Origin: an uncultured Lachnospiraceae bacterium
GTDB taxonomy: Bacteria; Bacillota; Clostridia; Lachnospirales; Lachnospiraceae
Length of the DNA stretch: 48,566 bases
Direction of reading: 5' to 3'
Assembly: GCA_934418125.1 (NCBI GenBank)
Contig: CAKRWT010000019.1
Location: forward strand, 1 to 48,566
Part shown: positions 24,694-32,987 of the stretch, piece by piece
Numbering within the stretch: the stretch's first letter is position 1
How the letters are laid out: each line of letters begins with the position of its first letter
Position numbers and translations under genes: made by a program
Notes under the pieces: model-generated
Told to the model about the DNA's origin: nothing
What the model saw: the letters and a program-made list of their open reading frames with translations, nothing else
Databases searched by the model: none

Positions 24694-26076
24694 ATGAGAA
24701 AACAGATAGACGTGCGTGATGAAAATAAGATAACGATTATTCCGGAGTATGGCAGGCAGAAGCTGCTTATGTATGCGGAATCCTTCCAGGAACTGGCAGA
24801 GTGGATGGAAAATGAAGAAAGTGAAGACACTTTGCAGCGGGAAGAGAAAGAGAGTCAGGCGGCAGGAATACAGGGGCAGGAAGAGATACCGGCAAGGGAG
24901 GTGCCGGCAGGAGCAATGCAGTCAGAGAAGAAGCAGGAAGTGGAAGGAGCTATGTTGTCCGGAGACAATATTATGAGGCAGGACATTATTGTCCGGCAGG
25001 AGTATCTGTACCGGAAGAAGTTACTGGAAAATCAAGGACTGCTGGCAGAGCATCTGAAAGAAATGGCGCATATTATGGCGCGTGTTGCGAAGGAAACCTA
25101 TCTCTATCATCCGATGGGGGAACGCCGGTTCCGGCAGATGTCCAGGCTGCTCCGGGAGTCGGAAATTCTGTTGAAAAGCTTCTTTGAACTGGAGAGCGAG
25201 GATGGACATCTGGAAATTAGTCTGACGATGAAGAGTGCCGGAGACCGGTGTGGGAAATTCGGAGACCAGGAGCATATTTCCATGGAGGACGTGGCAGACT
25301 ATATTTCGGTAGCATTAAATACGAGACTGTGTATAGCAAAAAATACGCCATTATATCTGACCAGAGAGTGGAATACATATTATTTTGTGGAGGAACCGAC
25401 CTATCATCTGCTGACCGGTGTGGCAAAGGCGGTAAAGGAAACGGAGAAGATATCCGGGGATAACTACTCCTTCTATGAAATTGAGAATGGCAAAATGGCG
25501 GTGCTTCTTTCTGACGGAATGGGCTCCGGAGAAAAGGCTTGTGCAGATTCAGAGCGGGTTATCGAGATGATGGAGCGGCTTTTAGAGGCAGGTTTCCGGG
25601 AAGAATCTGCGGTGCAGATGATTAATGGTGCATTGGCAGTAAAGGAGCAGGAACAGAATATGTCCACGCTGGATATCTGCAAGATAGATTTGTATACCGG
25701 GGAATGTGACTTTGTAAAAATTGGTGCTGCCTGTACTTATATCAAACGAGGACAGCTGGTGGACCGGATCTCCAACCGGAGTCTGCCCCTTGGAATTTTT
25801 CAACAGGCAGATACACAGATTATGCACAGGACGCTGCAAAATGGTGATTATGTGATTATGCTTTCGGATGGAGTATTAGATGCCCTGTCCCAGGGAATCG
25901 GGGAAGAAATCCTGCCAGAGGTAATCGGCCGGCTGGATTGTGAGAATCCGAATGAAATGGCGAATCAGATATTAGGGTACTGTATTCATCAAAGCAAAGG
26001 ACAGATACGGGATGATATGACAGTACTGGTAACTGGAATTTGGAATCAGGTTGAGAATGGGGAAATGCTGTGTTAA
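24694..26076 (+). CDS. Short, soluble SpoIIE-like serine phosphatase
   Basis: 460 residues. The C-terminal PP2C-type SpoIIE domain (about 245-450) has KMAVLLSDGMGSGEKACADS, MSTLDICKIDLYTGECDFVK, DYVIMLSDGVLDAL and QIRDDMTVLVTGIW, with the metal-binding aspartates in place. SpoIIE of Bacillus (827 residues) has ten membrane helices; this protein has none. It starts with a charged stretch (about 40-95) followed by a helical region resembling the linker before the phosphatase domain. It sits in the spoIIE place (divIC-tilS), so it is either a reduced SpoIIE or a paralogue. In Bacillus the enzyme dephosphorylates SpoIIAA to release sigma-F. AGAGGGCAGGGAA precedes the ATG. Confidence 0.85.
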   Translation: MRKQIDVRDENKITIIPEYGRQKLLMYAESFQELAEWMENEESEDTLQREEKESQAAGIQGQEEIPAREVPAGAMQSEKKQEVEGAMLSGDNIMRQDIIVRQEYLYRKKLLENQGLLAEHLKEMAHIMARVAKETYLYHPMGERRFRQMSRLLRESEILLKSFFELESEDGHLEISLTMKSAGDRCGKFGDQEHISMEDVADYISVALNTRLCIAKNTPLYLTREWNTYYFVEEPTYHLLTGVAKAVKETEKISGDNYSFYEIENGKMAVLLSDGMGSGEKACADSERVIEMMERLLEAGFREESAVQMINGALAVKEQEQNMSTLDICKIDLYTGECDFVKIGAACTYIKRGQLVDRISNRSLPLGIFQQADTQIMHRTLQNGDYVIMLSDGVLDALSQGIGEEILPEVIGRLDCENPNEMANQILGYCIHQSKGQIRDDMTVLVTGIWNQVENGEMLC

Positions 26077-26088
26077 GATAATGCTGAT

Positions 26089-27531
26089 ATGGCAGAGAAT
26101 ACAGATAAGGTAATTTACGGAAAAGTTAAAAAGTTCATAGATAAGCATAAAATGTTTTCTGCGGGAGATACTGTTGTGGCAGGTGTTTCCGGTGGGGCGG
26201 ACTCTGTCTGCTTATTGCATCTGTTATGGCGTATGCAGGCAGAATACAGGATTCATCTTCTGGTAGTACATATCAATCATGGTGTGCGGGAAGATGCCGC
26301 AGAAGATGCCAGGTATGTGTCGCAGCTTTGTGAGAGACTGCAGGTGCCGTTTTATCTCAAAGAAATCAGGATGGAAGAATATGCAAGAGAACACCGCATT
26401 TCTTCGGAAGAGGCGGGAAGAATCCTGCGTTATAAGATTTTTGAACAGATTCTTGCGGCGCATACAACAGAAGGACAGAAGGGAAAAATAGCGGTTGCCC
26501 ACAATGGAAATGACCGGGCAGAAACCATGCTGTTTCATTTGTTCCGTGGCAGTGGGCTGAAAGGAGTCAGTTCTATCCAACCGGTCAGAGAACAAGTGGT
26601 AAGGCCGGTGCTGTGTCTGACCAGAGCAGAGATAGAAGCTTATTTGCAGGAGGCAGGGCTGACCTATCAGGAAGACAGTACCAATGCCCAGGATACCTAT
26701 ACCAGGAATAAGATTAGACATCACATTTTACCTTATGCTGAAGCGGAAATCTGTCAGGGAGCGATTACCCACATGGGAGAACTGGCAGATATTTTTGCGG
26801 AAACAGAGGCTTATATGGAAATGCAGACCAGACAGATGTATGACAGATGTGTTACTGCTGTCTGCCAGGGACTGGAGATTCAACTGGAGATAATGAAGAC
26901 ATATCCGGCTGTTTTGGGCAAACGGCTGCTGCTTCTGTGTCTGGAAGAACTGACACCCCACCGGAAGGATATTACCGGACAACATATTGCGAATCTGATG
27001 AAGCTGCTTAATACGGAAGGAAGCAAAATGCTTTTTCTGCCTTATGGACTTGTGGCAAATAAGGAATATGACAGGATGTATCTGGGAAAAATGCAAAAGA
27101 AGGATGCAGAAAACACATCAAGGACGGATGAGGGAGAGATGATTGTGCCGCCTGCCGAGGTAACACTTCCCAGTGGGGACAGGATGTTTTTTGACCTGCT
27201 TTTTGCGCATGAGATGGAAAATATTCCCCAAAATAGATATACGAAATGGTTTGATTATGATAAAATAACTACGTCTTTATCGTTGCGGCGGCGCATGGCG
27301 GGTGACTATCTTACCGTGGATGAGGCGCTTCATAGAAAGTCTGTAAAAGAATATATGATTAATGAGAAAATCCCGAAGCTGCAAAGAGACAGCATGCATA
27401 TACTGGCAGACGGAAGTCATGTTCTATGGATTCCCGGTTACCGCATCAGCCAGTACTATAAAGTGGATGAAAACACAAAGCGTATCTTACAGGTACGTTT
27501 CGGAGGAGGAAGCAATGGCGGAGAGAATTGA
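26089..27531 (+). CDS. tilS: tRNA(Ile)-lysidine synthase
   Basis: 480 residues with the PP-loop VVAGVSGGADSVCLLHLL, VVHINHGVREDAAEDARYVS and the VAHNGNDRAETMLFHLFRGS block, then the TilS C-terminal domains (LSLRRRMAGDYLTVDEALHR, YMINEKIPKLQRDSM). It converts C34 of the CAU-anticodon tRNA-Ile to lysidine, so that the tRNA reads AUA, using ATP and lysine. The start is 12 bp after the phosphatase stop with no good ribosome binding site, so it is probably translated by coupling. The 3' end overlaps hpt by 17 bp. The pair tilS-hpt-ftsH is one of the best-conserved blocks in Firmicutes. Confidence 0.95.
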   Translation: MAENTDKVIYGKVKKFIDKHKMFSAGDTVVAGVSGGADSVCLLHLLWRMQAEYRIHLLVVHINHGVREDAAEDARYVSQLCERLQVPFYLKEIRMEEYAREHRISSEEAGRILRYKIFEQILAAHTTEGQKGKIAVAHNGNDRAETMLFHLFRGSGLKGVSSIQPVREQVVRPVLCLTRAEIEAYLQEAGLTYQEDSTNAQDTYTRNKIRHHILPYAEAEICQGAITHMGELADIFAETEAYMEMQTRQMYDRCVTAVCQGLEIQLEIMKTYPAVLGKRLLLLCLEELTPHRKDITGQHIANLMKLLNTEGSKMLFLPYGLVANKEYDRMYLGKMQKKDAENTSRTDEGEMIVPPAEVTLPSGDRMFFDLLFAHEMENIPQNRYTKWFDYDKITTSLSLRRRMAGDYLTVDEALHRKSVKEYMINEKIPKLQRDSMHILADGSHVLWIPGYRISQYYKVDENTKRILQVRFGGGSNGGEN

Positions 27532-28039
27532 AGTTTTACTAAGCGAAGAAGAAGTGGATAGGAGAATCCAGGAAATTGGCGACCAGATTTCCAGGGATTA
27601 TGCCGGAAAACAAATTCATCTGGTATGCGTATTGAAGGGCGGAAGCTTTTTCATGTGTGAATTAGCAAAAAGAATTACCGTTCCGGTTTCTTTGGATTTT
27701 ATGTCGGTATCCAGTTATGGAAGCGACACAAAGTCCAGCGGCGTTGTCAAAATCGTAAAAGATTTGGATGAGCCACTTGCCGGGAAAAATGTTCTGGTAG
27801 TAGAGGACATCGTAGATTCCGGAAGAACCTTAAGCTATCTGTTAGAAATGTTAAAGGACAGAGGACCGGCAGATGTGAAGCTGTGTACCCTTCTGGATAA
27901 GCCGGACAGAAGAGTGGTAGATGTAAACGTCGATTATACCTGTTTTAACATTCCGGATGAGTTTGTAGTAGGTTATGGTCTGGATTATGACCAAAGATAT
28001 AGAAACCTGCCTTATATAGGTGTGGTTAAATTTGACTAA
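27515..28039 (+). CDS. hpt: Hypoxanthine phosphoribosyltransferase
   Basis: 174 residues beginning MAERIEVLLSEEEVDRRIQE. The PRPP-binding loop is VLVVEDIVDSGRTLSYLLEM, with the nearby CVLKGGSFFMCELAKRI and FMSVSSYGSDTKSSG segments. It salvages hypoxanthine (and usually guanine) with PRPP to make IMP or GMP. GGAGGA at 27502 and the following spacing identify the ATG at 27515; the longer frame from 27362 lies inside tilS and would add an unrelated 51 residues. Bacillus homologues interact with TilS and control ftsH. Confidence 0.95.
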   Translation: MAERIEVLLSEEEVDRRIQEIGDQISRDYAGKQIHLVCVLKGGSFFMCELAKRITVPVSLDFMSVSSYGSDTKSSGVVKIVKDLDEPLAGKNVLVVEDIVDSGRTLSYLLEMLKDRGPADVKLCTLLDKPDRRVVDVNVDYTCFNIPDEFVVGYGLDYDQRYRNLPYIGVVKFD

Positions 28040-28053
28040 GAAAGAGGTTCGTT

Positions 28054-29916
28054 TTGAATAAGAATAGCAGAAGTTTTTATTTATATTTTGTTATCATTAT
28101 CGGACTGCTCCTGTTCACGGTATGGATTGGTACGTTAAAAGTACAAAGCAATGGATATACCAAGGGCATGTTTGAGTCGCAGCTTGAAAATGATGAAATT
28201 GCCCGTGTCAACATTTGTCCCAATAAGGACACCCCCACAGGCTCTCTGGAGATTACCTTAAAGAATGGGGAAGAAAGAATCCTGTATGTAACAGATGTTA
28301 CGGAGATAGAAGAGATTGTAAGAAATTACGGATTAGACCCTACCGTAGAGGATGTTCCGCAGGAAAGCTGGTTTTTAAACAGTGTTCTGCCGATACTGAT
28401 AGTCGTAGTGGTGTGTGTGTTCTTCTTTGTGATGATGAACGCGCAGAATGCCGGAGGCGGCAGCAATGGCAAGATGATGAATTTCGGTAAGAGCAGGGCA
28501 CATCTTACCATGGGTGGCGAGAATAAGATTACACTCAATGAAGTGGCTGGTCTGAAGGAAGAAAAAGAGGAATTACAGGAAATTGTAGAGTTCCTGAAAG
28601 ACCCGGGTAAATTTACCAAGGTAGGAGCCAGAATCCCTAAGGGTGTTTTGTTAGAGGGTGCTCCTGGTACGGGTAAGACCCTGCTGGCAAAGGCAATTGC
28701 CGGAGAGGCAAATGTACCATTCTTTAGTATTTCCGGTTCAGATTTCGTAGAAATGTTTGTCGGTGTCGGTGCTTCCCGTGTCAGAGATATGTTTGCGGAA
28801 GCAAAACGTCACGCACCATGCATTATCTTTATCGATGAGATTGATGCCGTGGCAAGACGGCGTGGTACTGGTATGGGTGGCGGACATGATGAGCGGGAGC
28901 AGACATTAAATCAGTTGTTGGTTGAGATGGATGGTTTTGGTGTGAACGAAGGCATCATTGTTATGGCAGCGACCAACCGTGTGGATATTCTGGATCCGGC
29001 GATTCTTCGTCCGGGACGTTTTGACCGTAAGATTAGTGTAGCTCCGCCGGATGTAAGAGGAAGAGAAGACATTCTGAAAGTGCATGCCAAGAATAAGCCG
29101 CTTGGGGATGATGTGGATTTGGAGCAGATAGCCCAGACAACAGCAGGCTTTACCGGAGCTGATTTGGAGAATCTCCTGAATGAGGCTGCCATCAATGCGG
29201 CAATGGACAAGAGGGTTTTTGTAAAGCAGGATGATATCAAGAAAGCCTTTATCAAGGTAGGTATCGGTGCGGAGAAGAAGAGCCGTATTATTTCCGATAA
29301 GGAGAAAAGGATTACCGCATACCATGAAGCAGGACACGCGATATTATTCCATGTATTACCGGATGTGGGACCTGTCTATACGGTTTCCATTATCCCGACC
29401 GGACTGGGGGCAGCCGGTTATACCATGCCGCTTCCGGAGAAGGATGAAATGTTCTTAACCAAGGGCAAGATGTTAGAGGATATCATGGTATCCCTGGGTG
29501 GACGTATTGCAGAGGAAATTATCTTCGATGATATTACAACCGGTGCTTCCAGTGATATTAAGAAAGCAACCCAGACAGCCAGAAGAATGGTAACCCGTTA
29601 TGGTATGTCGGATAATATCGGAACTATCAATTATGACGACAGCGATGATGAGGTATTTATCGGAAGAGATCTGGCACACGCGAAGAACCACAGTGAGAGT
29701 GTATCCGGCGAAATCGATAAGGAAGTTAAATCTATTATTGATGACTGCTACAGCAAGGCCAAAGCGATTATTATGGAACACGAAGACGTACTGCATAAAT
29801 GTGCGAAGCTTCTGTTAGAGAAAGAAAAGATTAATCGTGCAGAGTTTGAGGCTTTGTTTGACACCTATTATCCACAGCCGGATGAGCCGGGGGAAGCGGT
29901 TGGTGATGATGAATAA
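28054..29916 (+). CDS. ftsH: ATP-dependent zinc metalloprotease FtsH
   Basis: 620 residues. Two membrane helices (about 8-28 and 110-127) flank a periplasmic segment. The AAA module has GAPGTGKT (Walker A), IIFIDEID (Walker B) and [20 protein letters not shown] (SRH); the protease site is [12 protein letters not shown] with the third zinc ligand further on in the [11 protein letters not shown] region. It unfolds and degrades membrane and soluble proteins. The start is TTG at 28054, with AAGAGG six bases upstream; the next Met in frame is inside the first helix region. It is the last gene of the core block. Confidence 0.96.
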   Translation: MNKNSRSFYLYFVIIIGLLLFTVWIGTLKVQSNGYTKGMFESQLENDEIARVNICPNKDTPTGSLEITLKNGEERILYVTDVTEIEEIVRNYGLDPTVEDVPQESWFLNSVLPILIVVVVCVFFFVMMNAQNAGGGSNGKMMNFGKSRAHLTMGGENKITLNEVAGLKEEKEELQEIVEFLKDPGKFTKVGARIPKGVLLEGAPGTGKTLLAKAIAGEANVPFFSISGSDFVEMFVGVGASRVRDMFAEAKRHAPCIIFIDEIDAVARRRGTGMGGGHDEREQTLNQLLVEMDGFGVNEGIIVMAATNRVDILDPAILRPGRFDRKISVAPPDVRGREDILKVHAKNKPLGDDVDLEQIAQTTAGFTGADLENLLNEAAINAAMDKRVFVKQDDIKKAFIKVGIGAEKKSRIISDKEKRITAYHEAGHAILFHVLPDVGPVYTVSIIPTGLGAAGYTMPLPEKDEMFLTKGKMLEDIMVSLGGRIAEEIIFDDITTGASSDIKKATQTARRMVTRYGMSDNIGTINYDDSDDEVFIGRDLAHAKNHSESVSGEIDKEVKSIIDDCYSKAKAIIMEHEDVLHKCAKLLLEKEKINRAEFEALFDTYYPQPDEPGEAVGDDE

Positions 29917-29981
29917 CAGAAACTTGTGCAAATTACACAAAAATGAAACCTTGTTTTTGTAATATTTGTGAATCCTTTGTA

Positions 29982-30010
29982 TTGTGGACTGCCAGGTGCT
30001 ATGCTATTAT
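29982..30010 (+). promoter_or_regulatory. Extended -10 promoter downstream of ftsH
   Basis: TTGTGG (29982-29987), 17 bases, TGC-TATTAT with the hexamer at 30005-30010. The TG one base upstream of the -10 makes it an extended -10 promoter. Transcription would start near 30017. Confidence 0.55.
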
Positions 30011-30017
30011 ACTACTT

Positions 30018-30112
30018 GTAACCCCCCAATACATTATATAGTTTTTTGCTATACCCCATAAGAAAGAAATACCTTCTCTAAAAAAGACAGTCTTCGAAAG
30101 CTGTCTTTTTTA
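30018..30112 (+). ncRNA. Candidate C-rich small RNA or attenuator leader, about 95 nt
   Basis: This stretch has a promoter at its left (29982-30010), no open frame of size, and an intrinsic terminator at its right (30081-30111). It contains CCCCCC (30022-30027) between TGTA and TACA and CCCC (30054-30057) near a second small hairpin (TATAG / CTATA around a T-run). C-runs in single strands are typical of Firmicute regulatory RNAs that pair with ribosome binding sites. It could instead be the attenuated leader of the GH13 gene 190 bp downstream. No known RNA family is recognised. Confidence 0.4.
30079..30112 (+). terminator. Strong intrinsic terminator
   Basis: AAAAAGACAG (30081-30090) pairs perfectly with CTGTCTTTTT (30101-30110); the ten-base loop can fold further (CTT/AAG). 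Oligo-A and oligo-T flank it. It ends whatever starts at 30018 and read-through from ftsH. Confidence 0.93.
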
Positions 30113-30298
30113 CTTTGTCTGGAATGTATCGAAAATAATTCACTTGGTAAACGATTAAGAAACTTGGTAAGAGTGCAGGAACTGCCTTGAATATCCACAA
30201 TATATAGTATAAAATACGTGTATATGAATTAATAATCATGTATATAGTAGATATAGACATGAGAAGCACACTTGTCATGTGCGGAAATGAGGATTGCT

Positions 30299-32434
30299 AT
30301 GGATTTCGATATGTTTCAGAAAGCAGAACATGATTATCAGTATATAACAGCGATGCGACCGGTATTTGACGGCAAAGCGCTGTTTTCCGATACGACAGAA
30401 GATTATGTATGTCCACCAGAGCCGAGTGCTTATGGGAAAGTTACGATTCGTTTCCGTTCCAAGAAAAATAACATTGACCGGGTATTCTTTGTGTGTCAGG
30501 GGACGAAGGAACTGATGTTAAAGAGTGACGCTGACGAGTATTTTGATTACTATGCTCTGTCAGTACAGCTGGAGAACGAGAAGCTCGTTTATTATTTTGA
30601 AGTACAGGCAGGAAAAATATCCTGTTATTATGATACAAGAGGTGTCTGCAAGGATATCAACGAATATTATCATTTCCAGTTAATTCCCGGTTTCAAAACA
30701 CCGGATTGGGCAAAAGGTGCCGTTTTCTATCAGATATATGTAGATCGTTTCTACAATGGAGACCCTTCCAATGATGTACTGACCAATGAGTATGAGTATA
30801 TTGGTGATAAGACAGTCCGGGTAGAGGAGTGGGATAAATACCCGGCCGCCATGGGTGTCCGCGAGTTCTATGGAGGCGATTTACAGGGAGTTCTGGATAA
30901 AATGGACTATCTGCAGGAACTGGGAATTGATGTGATTTATTTTAATCCTCTGTTTGTTTCCCCTTCCAATCACAAATATGATATACAGGACTATGACTAT
31001 ATCGATCCTCATTTTGGTAAAATTGTGCATGATGAGGGAGAATTATTGCAGCCGAATCAGACGGAAAACCGGTATGCTACAAGATATATTGACCGGGTGT
31101 CCAATAAGCAGAACCTGGAAGCCAGTAATGAACTGTTTGCAGAAGTGGTAAAGGAAGCCCACAGAAGGGGAATCAAGGTCATTCTGGATGGTGTGTTCAA
31201 CCATTGCGGTTCTTTTAACAAGTGGATGGATAGAGAACGTATCTATGAGAACGCAGAAGGATATGAAAAAGGTGCTTACATTACCAAGGACAGTCCTTAT
31301 CACGATTACTTCCAGTTTAACGATGCCAATAAGTGGCCGTATAATGGCACATATGATGGCTGGTGGGGACATGATACCTTGCCAAAGCTGAACTATGAGA
31401 ATTCCAGAAGGCTGTTAGATTATGTACTTTACATTGGTAAGAAATGGGTATCTCCTCCGTATAATGCGGATGGCTGGAGACTGGATGTGGCAGCGGACCT
31501 GGGACATACACCGGAGTTTAACCACTATTTCTGGAAGGAGTTCCGTAAGGCAGTCAAGATGGCGAACCCGGATGCGATTATTCTGGCAGAGCATTATGGA
31601 AGCCCAAAAGACTGGCTGCAGGGTGACCAGTGGGATACGGTCATGAACTATGATGCCTTTATGGAACCGGTTACCTGGTTTTTAACCGGGATGCAGAAGC
31701 ACAGCGATGACTACCGGGAAGATTTGCGGGGGAATGCCGACAGCTTCTGGGGAGCTATGCGGTATCATGGTGCAAATTTTACAACGTCTTCCTTACAGGT
31801 TGCCATGAATGAATTATCGAATCATGACCATTCGAGATTTCTGACGAGAACGAACCACAAAGTAGGAAGAACCAATACTTTAGGACCAGAAGCAGCCAAT
31901 GAGGGAATCAATAAGGCGGTAATGCGTGAGGCGGTTCTCATACAGATGACCTGGCCGGGTGCTCCGACAATCTACTATGGCGATGAGGCTGGTGTGTGCG
32001 GCTTTACAGATCCCGACAACAGACGTACCTATCCATGGGGGAAGGAAGACCAGAAGCTCATTGATTTTCATAAGGAAATGATTAAGATTCATAAGGGACA
32101 CAGAGAATTTCTTACCGGTTCCCTGATGTATATGGAGTCCGACTACAATGTTATTGGCTATGCCCGTGTGAATAAAGAAGGACAGTCCATTATTCTGGTC
32201 AATAATAATAATTGCGAGATTACGAAAGAATTGATGGTGTGGTATCTTGGGCTGCCGAAGGAATGTATGTTAAAGCAGTTGATCCTTACTACGGCAGAGG
32301 GCTATACCACACAGCTGAAAGAGTATCCGGTTGTATCCGGAAAAGTGACAATAACTCTTCCGGCAACATCCGCAGTGGTACTGCATTATGAAAAGCCGGG
32401 TGTTGCAAAAAATTTCTTGCAATTTATGCGATAA
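30299..32434 (+). CDS. Glycoside hydrolase family 13 alpha-glucanase (neopullulanase/cyclomaltodextrinase-like)
   Basis: About 711 residues. A beta-rich N-terminal domain (about 10-130) precedes the TIM barrel. GH13 regions are ILDGVFNHCG (I), GWRLDVAADLG with nucleophile Asp396 (II), ILAEHYGSP with acid/base Glu431 (III) and LSNHDHSRF with Asp510 (IV). IYYGDEAGVCGFTDPDNRR is typical of neopullulanase/cyclomaltodextrinase. With no signal peptide it is cytoplasmic and would cut imported maltodextrins. Among three Met candidates (30272, 30287, 30299) I choose 30299, with TGAGG seven to eight bases upstream. The 29917-30298 gap upstream holds the candidate RNA. The exact specificity is not fixed by sequence. 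Confidence 0.9.
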   Translation: MDFDMFQKAEHDYQYITAMRPVFDGKALFSDTTEDYVCPPEPSAYGKVTIRFRSKKNNIDRVFFVCQGTKELMLKSDADEYFDYYALSVQLENEKLVYYFEVQAGKISCYYDTRGVCKDINEYYHFQLIPGFKTPDWAKGAVFYQIYVDRFYNGDPSNDVLTNEYEYIGDKTVRVEEWDKYPAAMGVREFYGGDLQGVLDKMDYLQELGIDVIYFNPLFVSPSNHKYDIQDYDYIDPHFGKIVHDEGELLQPNQTENRYATRYIDRVSNKQNLEASNELFAEVVKEAHRRGIKVILDGVFNHCGSFNKWMDRERIYENAEGYEKGAYITKDSPYHDYFQFNDANKWPYNGTYDGWWGHDTLPKLNYENSRRLLDYVLYIGKKWVSPPYNADGWRLDVAADLGHTPEFNHYFWKEFRKAVKMANPDAIILAEHYGSPKDWLQGDQWDTVMNYDAFMEPVTWFLTGMQKHSDDYREDLRGNADSFWGAMRYHGANFTTSSLQVAMNELSNHDHSRFLTRTNHKVGRTNTLGPEAANEGINKAVMREAVLIQMTWPGAPTIYYGDEAGVCGFTDPDNRRTYPWGKEDQKLIDFHKEMIKIHKGHREFLTGSLMYMESDYNVIGYARVNKEGQSIILVNNNNCEITKELMVWYLGLPKECMLKQLILTTAEGYTTQLKEYPVVSGKVTITLPATSAVVLHYEKPGVAKNFLQFMR

Positions 32435-32476
32435 TATGATATAAATTTTATTTGTGAGACATCAAATGTTTCAAAT

Positions 32477-32558
32477 GGATGGATTCCCGAGTGGCCAAAG
32501 GGGACAGACTGTAAATCTGCTGCAAATTGCTTCGGTGGTTCGAATCCACCTCCATCCA
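32477..32558 (+). tRNA. tRNA-Tyr (anticodon GTA)
   Basis: The acceptor stem is GGATGGA (32477-32483) with TCCATCC (32551-32557) and discriminator A at 32558. The anticodon GTA is at 32511-32513 within CTGTAAA. The long variable arm (class II) and GGTTCGAATCC T-arm are present. No CCA is encoded. Confidence 0.95.
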
Positions 32559-32582
32559 TTGTTCATGCAAAAGTAATGAACT

Positions 32583-32668
32583 GCCGGCGTGGCGGAACTG
32601 GCAGACGCACAGGACTTAAAATCCTGCGGGACTAACCTCCCGTACCGGTTCGATTCCGGTCGCCGGCA
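32583..32668 (+). tRNA. tRNA-Leu (anticodon TAA)
   Basis: The acceptor stem GCCGGCG (32583-32589) pairs with CGCCGGC (32661-32667). Anticodon stem CAGGA/TCCTG holds CTTAAAA with TAA at 32617-32619. A class II variable arm (CGGGACTAACCTCCCG) and the GGTTCGATTCC T-arm follow. The 3' CCA is not encoded. It shares a transcript with tRNA-Tyr 24 bp before. Confidence 0.95.
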
Positions 32669-32670
32669 TC

Positions 32671-32708
32671 AAAAAGTGCTTGTATGGAAACATATCAAGC
32701 ACTTTTTT
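32671..32708 (+). terminator. Terminator after the tRNA pair
   Basis: AAAAAGTGCTTG (32671-32682) pairs with CAAGCACTTTTTT (32696-32708) around a 13-base loop, a very strong intrinsic terminator. Confidence 0.95.
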
Positions 32709-32747
32709 GGTTACTATAAATAATATCAGGGGAAATGGAGAGGGGTT

Positions 32748-32899
32748 ATGACTGCGAACAAGGCGGTAAGTACGCAAGGTTACGGACAGAAAATTGAGGT
32801 TGACGGAAACAAATTGTTAAAGACCTGGTAGAGGAAGAGAAGCTGATGCAGCGGAATAACGGAAACACGAGGACTTTGGTAAATAAAGAAGTTGAATGA
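32748..32899 (+). pseudogene. Broken (or frameshifted) gene for a ~50-residue protein
   Basis: ATG 32748 is preceded by a GGAGAGGGG site and reads MTANKAVSTQGYGQKIEVDG, then NKLLKTW and stop at 32829. If the frame slips by -1 near TTAAAG (about 32815), it continues DLVEEEKLMQRNNGNTRTLV and NKEVE to a TGA at 32897, giving a coherent charged 49-residue protein. No classic heptamer for programmed slippage is seen. A one-base loss is the simplest explanation; alternatives are a 27-residue protein or programmed recoding. It precedes the EAL gene by 90 bp. Confidence 0.35.
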
Positions 32900-32987
32900 T
32901 AGAAAATTAACCCAAAATAAGGTATAATAAAAAGAGTAACATAGAAATGTTGGAACGAATGAAACGAATGCCAAAGGAGCAGGACCG

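Noticed and set aside
30022..30057. C-runs as a 6C RNA
   Set aside because: 6C RNA is known from Actinobacteria and has longer paired stems with C-rich loops; only one six-C run is present here and the stems are short.
32477..32668. tRNA pair as an attachment site of an integrated element
   Set aside because: There is no integrase next to it and no repeated tRNA 3' end in the window.
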